Assembly: GCF_030167915.1 (NCBI RefSeq)
Contig: NZ_JARGNB010000005.1
Span: 310,001 to 374,000, forward strand
DNA: 64,000 nt
Direction: 5' to 3'
Origin: Aquabacterium humicola
GTDB taxonomy: Bacteria; Pseudomonadota; Gammaproteobacteria; Burkholderiales; Burkholderiaceae_C
In this document: positions 1 to 7,507 of the stretch, piece after piece
Layout of the letters: each line of letters begins with the position of its first letter
Numbering within the stretch: position 1 is the stretch's first letter
Notes under the pieces: generated by a model
What the model saw: only the letters and a program-made list of their open reading frames with translations
Databases searched by the model: none
What the model was told of the DNA's origin: nothing
Made by a program: the position numbers and the translations under genes

Positions 1-748
1 CGTAGCGGGCATGCGGGAAGCCGCAGTGGCGGCCCTGGCGCAGCGCGGGCAGCTGCTGCCAGCCGGGGCGCTGCGGCATCGTGGCGACATCGCGGTCCAC
101 CGCCATCACGAGGTCGGGCGGATGCCGCGGCACCCACTCGGGGTTGAGCTTGGGGAAGGCGCCCAGCGCGGCCGGCACCGCGTTCGCGAGGCCCAGGCGG
201 GTCAGCGTCTCGCCGATGAACGAGGCTTCGCCGGCTGCATAACCGGCGCTGTCGATCTCGAAGTAGACGCGCGCGCCGCGATAACTTCGCGGCACGCGCG
301 CGGCCGCGGCGTCGATGCGCGCCTGGATGCCGCGCCACAGCGGCTCGGCGCGGCCCGGCAGCTGCAGCAGGCGCTCGAGCTCGACCAGCGAGCGGCGCAC
401 GTCCTCGTGGGTGTCCGAACGCAGCACCTGCACGTTCAGGCCCAGCGCCTGCAGCCGTTCGACGACGCGTGCCGACGGCGCCGCGAGCACGAGCTCGGGC
501 TTCAGCGCGACGATGCGCTCGACCTGCGCATCGTCGAGCCCACCGAGCTTCGGCAGCGTGGACACCTGCTCGGGCCAGTTCGAGAAGCGGTCGACGCCGA
601 CCAGGCGTTCGCAGGCACCGAGCGCGCAGACGCTCTCGGTCAGCGACGGCAGCAGCGAGACGATGCGCTGCGGACCCGCGGCGCCGCTCGACAGCGTCAC
701 GCCTGCGAGCAGTGCGGCGCAGACGAAGCGAAGGCGGCGCAGGGGCAT
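1..748 (-). CDS. btuF: Cobalamin ABC transporter substrate-binding protein, BtuF-like (3' end cut by window edge)
   Basis: Periplasmic vitamin B12-binding protein that would deliver cobalamin to an inner-membrane BtuCD-type permease. The visible 249 residues begin with a basic, hydrophobic signal peptide (MPLRRLRFVCAALLAGV). The class III binding-protein signature follows (RIVSLLPSLTESVCALG, then LVGVDRFSNWPEQV and LPKLGG), and then the long backbone-helix region. The reading frame is open to base 1, so the C-terminus lies outside the window; the family is usually 270-300 residues. The ATG overlaps the stop of cobU by one base (TGATG), so the two are translationally coupled. The family call is firm. 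The choice of B12 rather than another corrinoid or siderophore rests on the neighbouring btuB, cobU and riboswitch. Confidence 0.85.
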   Translation of the reverse strand, partial: MPLRRLRFVCAALLAGVTLSSGAAGPQRIVSLLPSLTESVCALGACERLVGVDRFSNWPEQVSTLPKLGGLDDAQVERIVALKPELVLAAPSARVVERLQALGLNVQVLRSDTHEDVRRSLVELERLLQLPGRAEPLWRGIQARIDAAAARVPRSYRGARVYFEIDSAGYAAGEASFIGETLTRLGLANAVPAALGAFPKLNPEWVPRHPPDLVMAVDRDVATMPQRPGWQQLPALRQGRHCGFPHARY

Positions 749-1305
749 CACGGATTCTCCCGCGGCAGGTTCAACGCGCGGCCGGCGACCATCAGGGTCA
801 CGCGCTCGCACGCCCCGGCGATGCGCTGGTGCAGCGCGCCGAGCGCATCGACGACGTGGCGCGCTTCGGGCGACATCGGCGACAGGCCGAGGCCGATCTC
901 GTTGGACACCAGCACCACCGGACCGGCGGCGGCCTGCAGCGCGCCGAGCAGCGCGTCGACCGTCGCCTGCCAGGCGGCGGCGTCGAGCCGCGGCCCTTGC
1001 ATCGGCATCAGCAGGTTGGTCGTCCACAGCGTCAGGCAGTCGATCACCAGCAGCCGCTGCGGCGCCGCATGCAGGCGCAGAGCCTCGGCCAGCGCGCGCG
1101 GTTCTTCCAGCGTGCGCAGCGCCGGCACACGCGCCGCGCGATCGAGCTGATGACGCGCGATGCGAGCGGCCATCTCGGCATCGCCGGCGAGCGCGGTGGC
1201 GATCAACAGCGCGTCGCGGCCGGCTGTGGCCAGCCAGGCGGCCGCGCGGGCCTCGGCCGCGCGCGACTTGCCGCTCTTCTGCCCGCCGAGGATCAGCTCG
1301 TGCAT
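748..1305 (-). CDS. cobU: Bifunctional adenosylcobinamide kinase / adenosylcobinamide-phosphate guanylyltransferase
   Basis: CobU/CobP (185 aa) phosphorylates adenosylcobinamide and then transfers GMP to it, making AdoCbi-GDP for nucleotide-loop assembly in B12 synthesis and salvage. The P-loop GGQKSGKS sits at residues 7-14. His52 (IARHQ) is in the position of the guanylylated histidine. The motifs DCLTLWTTNLL and VSNEIGLGL are also typical of the family. I chose ATG at 1305 because AAAGGG lies 6 bases upstream of it; an in-frame GTG at 1320 would add five residues and has no better ribosome site. It is the second gene of the riboswitch-headed operon, 27 bases after btuB and overlapping the next gene by one base. 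Confidence 0.95.
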   Translation of the reverse strand: MHELILGGQKSGKSRAAEARAAAWLATAGRDALLIATALAGDAEMAARIARHQLDRAARVPALRTLEEPRALAEALRLHAAPQRLLVIDCLTLWTTNLLMPMQGPRLDAAAWQATVDALLGALQAAAGPVVLVSNEIGLGLSPMSPEARHVVDALGALHQRIAGACERVTLMVAGRALNLPRENP

Positions 1306-1332
1306 CGCCGCCCTTTGCACTTTGCCGTTTGT

Positions 1333-3243
1333 TCAGCGCCCGGCGAAATCCCAGCGCACGCCGATCCAGCCTTGCCGGCCGAGTGCCTGGTAGTCGCGCA
1401 CCGGTTCGATGTCGCGGTCGGTGGCGTTCAACACCTTGGCTTCGAGCTGCCATTGCGGCGCGAAGCGCCAGCGGGCGCGCAGGTCGATCGTCGTGTAGGC
1501 GGCCATCGTCTTGCCGCCGTCGGGCCGGTCGCCGACGTTCAGCGCGGCGACGCCGATCAGCCACGGGCCGGCGTCGTAGTCCAGCGACACACTCGCCTGG
1601 TGCGCGGCGCGGCGCTGCAGGCGCTGGTTCGTGTCGGCGTCCTTGGCGTCGAGGAAGTCGATCGCCGCGCGGCCCTGCCAGGGTCCCGCCTGCAGCCCGC
1701 CGTTGAGGCTGAGGCCTTCCAGCCGCGCGCGCCCGATGTTCGCGGCGCAGCCGTAGCTGTAGCCGGGATCGTTCGGGCAGCGCGCATTGTCGGCCTCGTA
1801 GGCCACGAGGTCGCGCGCGCGGGTGCGCCACGCGGTGGCCGAGACGTGTGCGCCGGACCAGCGGCCGTCGATGCCGAACTCGAAACTCTTCGAGCGCTCG
1901 GGGCGGATCGTCGCGACGCCGTAGCCGGGGTAGTAGAGGTCGTTGAAGCTCGGCGCCTTGAACGACTGGCCGGCCAGCGCCCGCACGCGCCAGCCGGCGG
2001 CGAGGGCGTAGGACGCGCCGAGGCGGCCGGTGTTCACACCACCATAGACCGAGTTGTCGTCGCGGCGCAGGTCGGCCTGCATGGACAGTCCGTTGAAGCT
2101 GCCGGCGTAGGCCAGCACCAGCGCGTCGTTGTCGCGCGCGACGTCGCCGAGGTAGCTCGTCGACAGCGCCTCTTCGCGCAGCCCTTCGTAGGCCACGGTC
2201 AGGCGCTGCTCGGCGGCGATGCGCCACGTCGCCTGCGCGTCGAGCTGGCGGCGCTGCGTGCGGAAGCGGTCGATCTGGCGGCCGCCGGTGTGCGAGTCGC
2301 CTTCCTGCGTCGCGAAACGCAGCAGCGAGGTCCAGTCGCTGCCCCAGCGGCCGTGCCAGGACAGCGCGCCGACCTGGGTCTCGAGCCGGTTGCGGAAGTC
2401 GGGAGAGGGGTCCTGGGCATAGGTCGGCGGCAGGAACTCGCTGGCGTCGTACTGGCTGTTCAGGCGCGTCTCGAGCCACATCGCTTCGACGCGGTGGTCC
2501 TTCGTGGGCTGCCAGCCGAGCCGGGCCTGCGCGCTCGTGCGCCGGAAGCCGTCGGCATCGGGATTGTGGTTGCCGAAGCGGTCGTTGGGTCGCAGCGTCG
2601 ATTCGCCTTCGAGTCGCTCGTGCGAGACGCCGCCGGCGAGGTCGACCGCGCCGAAGGAGGCGCCGGCGTGCAGCGAGCCCTCGCGCGCACCGTAGCCGCC
2701 GGCGGCCACGCGCGCCGACGCGTACGGCACGCCGTCGCCGCGGCGGGTGAAGATCTGCACGACGCCGCCGGAACCATCGGCACCGTAGAGGCTGGACGCG
2801 GGGCCGCGCAGCACCTCGATGCGCTCGATCGCGGCCAGCGGCAGCGATTCCATCTCGGCGTAGCCGAGCGTCGCCGAGCCGATGCGCACGCCGTCGACCA
2901 GCACCAGCGTATTGCCGGAGCCGGCGCCACGGATGAAGAGGCTGGCATTGGCGCCGGGGCCGCCGTTGCGCGAGACCTGCACGCCGGCTTCGCGGCGCAG
3001 CAGGTCTTCGATCGAATCGGCGGTCGAGCGGTTGATGCGCTCGGCATCGATCACCACGACATCGGCGGCGACCTTGCTGGCCGGCAGCGGTTCGCGGGCA
3101 CCGACCACGACGATCGGTTCGGCCGGGGGCTTGGAGGACTGTGCGCCGGCGGGCAGCGCGGTGGCCGCGATGGCGGCGAGGGCAACGACGGGCAGGGACG
3201 TGCGCGGCGCAACGGCGCGGCGCGGGGAGGAGCGGAAGGACAT
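1333..3243 (-). CDS. btuB: TonB-dependent outer-membrane cobalamin receptor
   Basis: A 636-aa outer-membrane beta-barrel importing cobalamin with energy from TonB-ExbBD. A signal peptide ends near LPAGAQ (residue 35). A TonB-box-like stretch (EPIVVVGAREP) and the plug domain follow (IEDLLRREAGVQVSRNGG, LFIRGAGSGNTLVLVDGVRI, IEVLRGPASSLYGADGSGGVVQI). The barrel then runs to the end (GVRWDF near the C-terminus). ATG at 3243 is preferred: an in-frame ATG at 3393 lies inside the cobalamin riboswitch aptamer and would put 50 non-signal-like residues before the signal peptide. No strong Shine-Dalgarno sequence precedes 3243. Gene order (riboswitch, btuB, cobU, btuF) fixes the substrate better than the barrel sequence does. 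Confidence 0.92.
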   Translation of the reverse strand: MSFRSSPRRAVAPRTSLPVVALAAIAATALPAGAQSSKPPAEPIVVVGAREPLPASKVAADVVVIDAERINRSTADSIEDLLRREAGVQVSRNGGPGANASLFIRGAGSGNTLVLVDGVRIGSATLGYAEMESLPLAAIERIEVLRGPASSLYGADGSGGVVQIFTRRGDGVPYASARVAAGGYGAREGSLHAGASFGAVDLAGGVSHERLEGESTLRPNDRFGNHNPDADGFRRTSAQARLGWQPTKDHRVEAMWLETRLNSQYDASEFLPPTYAQDPSPDFRNRLETQVGALSWHGRWGSDWTSLLRFATQEGDSHTGGRQIDRFRTQRRQLDAQATWRIAAEQRLTVAYEGLREEALSTSYLGDVARDNDALVLAYAGSFNGLSMQADLRRDDNSVYGGVNTGRLGASYALAAGWRVRALAGQSFKAPSFNDLYYPGYGVATIRPERSKSFEFGIDGRWSGAHVSATAWRTRARDLVAYEADNARCPNDPGYSYGCAANIGRARLEGLSLNGGLQAGPWQGRAAIDFLDAKDADTNQRLQRRAAHQASVSLDYDAGPWLIGVAALNVGDRPDGGKTMAAYTTIDLRARWRFAPQWQLEAKVLNATDRDIEPVRDYQALGRQGWIGVRWDFAGR

Positions 3244-3319
3244 CGGGACTGCTGGGGACGCTTGGACGTGCCGTCCTGCTTCCCCGCAGGCGGACACCGT
3301 ACGGCGCATCGTCCTGGAC

Positions 3320-3552
3320 GGACGGCACACCACCTCGTTGGCCGGTATCCGGGCTGGCGGAGACGGCCCCTGTGCCCTTCCCGGACGCTTCATCGCGGCC
3401 AGTGGGATGTCGACAGGAGCTGAAGGTGGAAACCTTCGTCCGCTTACCGTTGCGGGGGCAGCTCAGGTTGAGGTTTCGCCGGTGGCGTCGCCTGTCCTGA
3501 TTCCCGTTGAACTGCGCCGCCGCAAGACTGCTTCGGCGCGAGCACCAACGGC
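3320..3552 (-). promoter_or_regulatory. Cobalamin (adenosylcobalamin-type) riboswitch upstream of btuB
   Basis: Read on the minus strand, the leader has the family's conserved blocks in order. These are TTGGTGC (about 3549-3543), GGGAATCAGGACAGGCG (3505-3489), GCTGCCCCCGCAACGGTAAG (around 3455), CCCACTGGC, GGGAAGGGC, and the B12 box AGCCCGGATACCGGC (3355-3341). Past the B12 box, GTGCCGTCC (3328-3320) is perfectly complementary to GGACGGCAC (3276-3268), a likely part of the expression platform that spans the approach to the btuB ATG. No T tract follows, so translational control is more likely than termination; that point is inference. The boundaries are approximate. The rest of the 343-base gap before nth (3553-3586) shows nothing recognisable. 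Confidence 0.93.
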
Positions 3553-3586
3553 GTGCATCATACCGTCGCTTGCGGCGCGGGCCGCT

Positions 3587-4231
3587 TCACGCCCGGGGCG
3601 TAGCGCCGAGGCGGAAGTAGTCGCACCAGCGGCTGACCGCGCAGGCGCTGCAGTGCGGCGTGCGCGCGACGCAGACATAGCGGCCATGCAGGATCAGCCA
3701 GTGGTGGGCCTCGATCCGGTAAGGCTCGGGCACGCGCTCTTCGAGGCGCAGCTCGACGTCGATGACGTTCTTGCCGGGCGCCAGGCCGGTGCGGTTGCTG
3801 ACGCGAAAAATGTGCGTGTCGACCGCCATCGTCGGTTCGCCGAACGCCACGTTCAGCACCACGTTGGCGGTCTTGCGGCCGACGCCCGGCAGCGCCTGCA
3901 GGGCCTCGCGCGCACGCGGCACCTGGCCGCCGTGCTGCTCGACGAGGATGCGGCAGGTCTCTACAAGGTGCTTGGCCTTCATGCGGTACAGGCCGATCGT
4001 GCGGATGTACTCGGTCAGGCCCTCGACGCCGAGCGCGAGGATCTTCTGCGGCGTATTGGCGACCGGGAACAGGCGCCGCGTCGCCTTGTTGACGCCCACG
4101 TCGGTGGCCTGCGCCGACAGCAGCACGGCGGCCAGCAACTCGAAGACGGTGGTGTATTCGAGCTCGCTCGCCGGCTGCGGGTTGGCGGCGGCAAGCGTCG
4201 CGAAGAAGGGTTCGATGTCGGCGGTCTTCAT
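3587..4231 (-). CDS. nth: Endonuclease III (DNA glycosylase/AP lyase)
   Basis: Removes oxidised pyrimidines and cleaves the abasic site in base-excision repair. The 214-residue protein matches the E. coli enzyme (211 aa) almost position for position. The helix-hairpin-helix is LPGVGRKTANVVLN with catalytic Lys120, and the catalytic aspartate is Asp138 in VDTHIFRV. The C-terminal [4Fe-4S] ligands are Cys187, 194, 197 and 203 (C-X6-C-X2-C-X5-C). The frame stays open far upstream through GC-rich sequence, but homology begins at ATG 4231, 8 bases after the EamA gene stops. It is the last gene of a three-gene minus-strand unit with the rnfB-like gene, echoing the rsx-nth linkage of enterobacteria. 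Confidence 0.97.
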   Translation of the reverse strand: MKTADIEPFFATLAAANPQPASELEYTTVFELLAAVLLSAQATDVGVNKATRRLFPVANTPQKILALGVEGLTEYIRTIGLYRMKAKHLVETCRILVEQHGGQVPRAREALQALPGVGRKTANVVLNVAFGEPTMAVDTHIFRVSNRTGLAPGKNVIDVELRLEERVPEPYRIEAHHWLILHGRYVCVARTPHCSACAVSRWCDYFRLGATPRA

Positions 4232-4239
4232 CGGCGGTT

Positions 4240-5181
4240 TCAGCGCTGGAAGCGGGATTTCAGCAAGGGCTGGATCTGGATCGCGACGATGCAGGCCAGG
4301 ATCAGCGCGGCGCCGGCGAAGCCGCTGGCGCTCAGCCGGTCGCCCATGAACAGCGCGCCGAAGAACGCCGCGAAGACGGTCTCGGACGACAAGATGATCG
4401 CCGCATCGGCCGGGTGCGCATGGCGCTGGCCGACCACCTGCAGCGTGAAGCCGATGCCCACCGAGACGATGCCGGTGTAGAGGATGGCGCCCGCGGCGGT
4501 GCGCAGGCCCTCGGTGCTGATCGGCTCGGTGGCCAGGCCCAGCACCCCGCTGAGCAGCGCGCAGACCAGGAACTGGCCGCAGGCCAGCGTGTAGGCGCCG
4601 CGCAGCCGGTTGGCGATGCGGCCGACCAGCAGCACGTGGAAGGCCCAGGGGATCGTGCTGGACAGCACCCACAAGTCGCCCGGCGACAGCGCGGACAGGG
4701 ACGCGCCGGTCATCAGCCAGGTGCCGGCGAGGCAGCCGATCGAGGCCGGCCAGATGCTCCAGTGCGGCAGCTGGCGCAGCAGCAACCACGCCAGCAGCGG
4801 CACCAGCGGCACGTACAGCGCGGTCAGGAAACCGGCGTTGGTGACGCTGGTGCTGATCAGCCCGATCTGCTGCAGCACGACGCCGATGCACAGCAGCGCG
4901 CCCAGCAATCCGACCCACGCGAGGTCGCGCCCGCCGGTGCGGTGGCCGTCGCGGCGCAGCTGCTGCTGTTCGCGCAGCGCCAGCGGCAGCACGACCAGCG
5001 CGCCGAGCAGGAAGCGCACGCCGGTGAAGGTCAACGGGCCGACGCCGGCCATGCCCAGCGCCTGGCCGACGAAGGCCGAGCCCCAGATCAGCGCGGCCAG
5101 CAGCAGCAGCCCGCCCGATTGCAGGCGCGACAGCGGCGCCGGGCCGGAGGCGATCGGCCCGCGTGGCAGCGTGGCGCTCAT
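4240..5181 (-). CDS. EamA/DMT-family inner-membrane transporter
   Basis: Predicted 10-helix drug/metabolite transporter of 313 residues with two EamA repeats. The first opens with [19 protein letters not shown]. The second is around residues 165-300 and ends with [22 protein letters not shown], a typical EamA closing segment. Substrate cannot be read from sequence; members export amino acids, metabolites or drugs. Its ATG overlaps the stop of the rnfB-like gene (ATGA) and it ends 8 bases before nth, so the three are probably one transcript. Nothing links it functionally to either neighbour. Confidence 0.88.
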   Translation of the reverse strand: MSATLPRGPIASGPAPLSRLQSGGLLLLAALIWGSAFVGQALGMAGVGPLTFTGVRFLLGALVVLPLALREQQQLRRDGHRTGGRDLAWVGLLGALLCIGVVLQQIGLISTSVTNAGFLTALYVPLVPLLAWLLLRQLPHWSIWPASIGCLAGTWLMTGASLSALSPGDLWVLSSTIPWAFHVLLVGRIANRLRGAYTLACGQFLVCALLSGVLGLATEPISTEGLRTAAGAILYTGIVSVGIGFTLQVVGQRHAHPADAAIILSSETVFAAFFGALFMGDRLSASGFAGAALILACIVAIQIQPLLKSRFQR

Positions 5182-5936
5182 CGGGCCGTTCCGCCGGAAG
5201 GGTCGCTGCTGCTGCCGCTGCCGCCGCTGCCGCTGCCGCCGCCGCCACCACTGCGAGAGCGCGCGCGGGCCAGCGCCACTTCGATCACCGCGCGCTTGGC
5301 GGCGATCGCGTCGGGATCCTCCAGGCGGGTCTGGTTCTCCAGGTCCGCCAGCTTCGCGGCGGCCTTGGCGGCCAGGCGCTCGTCGTTCTCGCGCTTGTCG
5401 CGCTCGACGCGGAACTGGTGGAAGGCGTAGCGGTCGCGCGCGGTGGCCGCCTGTTCGGGCGACCACGCGTCCCAGCCGGTGCGCTGGCCGCTGACGTCGG
5501 CCAGCGCGATGCAGTCGACCGGGCAGACCGGGATGCACAGCTCGCAGCCGGTGCACAGGTGGTCGATCACCGTGTGCATCAGCTTCGGCGCGCCGACGAT
5601 GCAGTCGACAGGGCAGGCCTTGATGCACAGCGTGCAGCCGATGCACCAGGCCTCGTCGATGATGGCGAGCTTCAGCGGGCCTTCGTGGCCGCGCTCGGTG
5701 TCCAGCGGCCGCGGAGCGCGGCCGGTGATCTCGGCGAGGCGCACGATGCCTTCGGCGCCGCCCGGCGGGCAGCGGTTGATGTCGGCCTCGCCGGTGGCGA
5801 TGGCCTCGGCGTAGTGGCGGCAGTCGGGGTAGCCGCAGCGCGTGCATTGCGTCTGCGGCAGCGCGGCGTCGATGCGCTCGGCGAGCGCGGCGATCGCGAT
5901 GGAATCGGTGGCGGATCGGGCAGCGGTGGCGGTCAC
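5178..5936 (-). CDS. rnfB: RnfB-like Fe-S electron transport protein, soluble form
   Basis: 252-residue multi-cluster ferredoxin of the RnfB/RsxB family. An N-terminal Fe-S domain has Cys31, 34, 39 and 56 ([10 protein letters not shown] ... NRCPPGG). Two bacterial 4Fe-4S motifs follow, [16 protein letters not shown] near residues 97-112 and [16 protein letters not shown] near 127-142. The transmembrane anchor found at the N-terminus of canonical RnfB is absent. The C-terminus is a charged segment followed by a Gly/Ser-rich tail. No rnfA, C, D, G or E is nearby. It starts with GTG at 5936, only 6 bases downstream of GATAAT, and heads a transcript with the EamA gene and nth. A role in electron supply to Fe-S or redox proteins is plausible but inferred. 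Confidence 0.85.
   Translation of the reverse strand: MTATAARSATDSIAIAALAERIDAALPQTQCTRCGYPDCRHYAEAIATGEADINRCPPGGAEGIVRLAEITGRAPRPLDTERGHEGPLKLAIIDEAWCIGCTLCIKACPVDCIVGAPKLMHTVIDHLCTGCELCIPVCPVDCIALADVSGQRTGWDAWSPEQAATARDRYAFHQFRVERDKRENDERLAAKAAAKLADLENQTRLEDPDAIAAKRAVIEVALARARSRSGGGGGSGSGGSGSSSDPSGGTAR
5204..5251. repeat. GC-rich triplet tract in the 3' end of the rnfB-like gene
   Basis: A run of imperfect CTG/CCG triplets on the plus strand encodes the Gly/Ser-rich tail on the minus strand. Such triplet tracts are prone to slippage. In-frame length change would only lengthen or shorten the tail. Confidence 0.6.
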
Positions 5937-5942
5937 CGCCGG

Positions 5943-5948
5943 ATTATC
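5943..5948 (-). promoter_or_regulatory. Candidate -10 element for rnfB-nth unit (leaderless)
   Basis: GATAAT lies 6 bases before the GTG start of the rnfB-like gene, which would place transcription initiation at or next to the start codon. No convincing -35 is seen 17 bases upstream. Confidence 0.45.
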
Positions 5949-5999
5949 CCCAGGGGTGACCGGCCAGCCGCCGAAGGGGCCGGCGTGGCGCGAGGTCCG

Positions 6000-7343
6000 T
6001 CAGGCGCGCTTGCCGTTGCGCTTGCGCGGCGCCGGCGCGATGTCCAGGCGTTCCTCGTCTCGGTTGAAGCGCTCGATGAAGCGCTTGATCTCCGGGTAGA
6101 CCTTCTCGCGCCAGCGGCGGCCCGAGAAGATGCCGTAGTGGCCGGCGCCTTCGACGTCGTAGTGGAACTGGCGCGTCTTCGGGATGCCGGTGCACAGCTC
6201 GTGCGCGGCCTTGGTCTGGCCGGCGCCGGAGATGTCGTCGAGCTCACCCTCGACCGTCAGCAGCGCGCTGGTGGTGATGTCCTGCGGCCGCACCAGCGTG
6301 CCCTGGACGTCCCAGGTGCCGTTGACCAGCGCGAAGTCCTGGAACACGGTCTTGATGGTGTCCAGGTAGTACTCGGCCGGCATGTCGAGCACGGCGTTGT
6401 ACTCGTCGTAGAACTGCCGGTGCGACTCGGCGCTGTCGTCATCGCCGCGCACGAGATCCAGGAAGTAGTCGTAGTGCGACGACAGGTGGCGGTCCGGGTT
6501 CATCGCGACGAAGCCGGTGTGCTGCAGGAAGCCCGGGTAGACGCGGCGACCGGCCCCGGGGAAGTTCGGCGGCACGCGGTAGATCACGTTGTTCTCGAAC
6601 CACTCGAAGCTCTTGTTCATCGCCAGGTTGTTCACCGCGGTCGGCGATCGGCGGGCATCGATCGGGCCGCCCATCATCGTCAGCGTGCGCGGCGTGAACT
6701 CGCCCTTGGTGGCCAGCAGCGACACCGCGGCCAGCACCGGCACCGTGGGCTGGCAGACCGAGATGACGTTGACCTCGGGGCCGATGTGGCGGATGAACTC
6801 CTGCACGTAGGCGATGTAGTCGTCGAGGTGGAAGGGGCCCTGGTCGGTCGGGACGTTGCGCGCGTCGGTCCAGTCGGTGATGAACACCTTGTGGTCGTGC
6901 AGCAGCATCTTGACGGTGTCGCGCAGCAGCGTGGAGTGGTGGCCCGACAGCGGGGCGACCACCAGCACGGCCGGCTGCGACTTCATCTTCTCGAGCACCG
7001 GCGCGACGTCGGTGAAGCGCTTGAAGCGAAGCAGCCGGCAGAAGGGCTTGGTGATCGGCACCTGCTCCTGCACGGCGACCTCGACGCCAGCGACCGTGGC
7101 GGTGCGGATGTCGAACTGCGGCTTCTCGTACTCCTTGGCCAGCCGGTGCATCAGGTCGAAGCCCGCGGACACGCGCTGGGCCAGCGGCGTGTGCGTGAAC
7201 GGCGACAAGGGATGGTTGTAGAGCTTCGACGAGGCGCTAGCGAACTCGGCGAACGGCGCCATCAGAGCGCGCTGGGTTTCATACCACTGGTACAGCATTC
7301 GAAGCGACTCCGGAATCAGGTCAGGCATGCTGCGGCGCAGCAT
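6000..7343 (-). CDS. phaZ: Intracellular polyhydroxyalkanoate depolymerase
   Basis: Mobilises stored polyhydroxybutyrate granules in the cytoplasm. The 447-residue sequence is of the Ralstonia PhaZa1 type: an alpha/beta hydrolase in which the nucleophile is cysteine (Cys197 in VCQPTVP). The probable acid is in GELDDISG and the histidine in VEGAGHYGIFSGRRW. There is no signal peptide, consistent with action on native intracellular granules. The start at 7343 is supported by TAGTAT ending 6 bases upstream; the next ATG (7328) would remove five residues and has no ribosome site. It stands alone; no phaC, phaA or phasin genes are in the window. Confidence 0.93.
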   Translation of the reverse strand: MLRRSMPDLIPESLRMLYQWYETQRALMAPFAEFASASSKLYNHPLSPFTHTPLAQRVSAGFDLMHRLAKEYEKPQFDIRTATVAGVEVAVQEQVPITKPFCRLLRFKRFTDVAPVLEKMKSQPAVLVVAPLSGHHSTLLRDTVKMLLHDHKVFITDWTDARNVPTDQGPFHLDDYIAYVQEFIRHIGPEVNVISVCQPTVPVLAAVSLLATKGEFTPRTLTMMGGPIDARRSPTAVNNLAMNKSFEWFENNVIYRVPPNFPGAGRRVYPGFLQHTGFVAMNPDRHLSSHYDYFLDLVRGDDDSAESHRQFYDEYNAVLDMPAEYYLDTIKTVFQDFALVNGTWDVQGTLVRPQDITTSALLTVEGELDDISGAGQTKAAHELCTGIPKTRQFHYDVEGAGHYGIFSGRRWREKVYPEIKRFIERFNRDEERLDIAPAPRKRNGKRA

Positions 7344-7349
7344 GAAGGA

Positions 7350-7355
7350 ATACTA
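7350..7355 (-). promoter_or_regulatory. Candidate -10 element for phaZ (leaderless)
   Basis: TAGTAT, four of six matches to consensus, ends 6 bases before the ATG at 7343. It is one of several similar arrangements in this window. Confidence 0.35.
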
Positions 7356-7461
7356 CCCTGAACATGGTGACGGCGCATGGCGCAATTGCACGTGCGGAAA
7401 AACACGTAACTATCAGGGCAATCGTTGGCTTCGACCTCCTCCCGGCGGGTGGCCTGCAAAG

Positions 7462-7486
7462 AAAAAGGCCCGGTCAAGCCGGGCCT
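7462..7486 (-). terminator. Rho-independent terminator of the aminotransferase gene
   Basis: On the minus strand an 8-bp stem (AGGCCCGG / CCGGGCCT, 7486-7479 with 7473-7466) encloses a 5-base loop and is followed by TTTTT. It lies just downstream of the aminotransferase stop at 7508. Confidence 0.88.
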
Positions 7487-7507
7487 CCGGGCGTGTGTAA
7501 CCCTGGT

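Noticed and set aside
3244-3393. Upstream ATG extension of btuB by 50 residues
   Set aside because: That ATG lies within the conserved core of the cobalamin riboswitch and would bury the signal peptide.
4232-5251. A 554-residue fusion protein ending in endonuclease III
   Set aside because: The frame is open upstream of nth only because of high GC. It runs out of frame through the EamA gene and shows no homology before ATG 4231.
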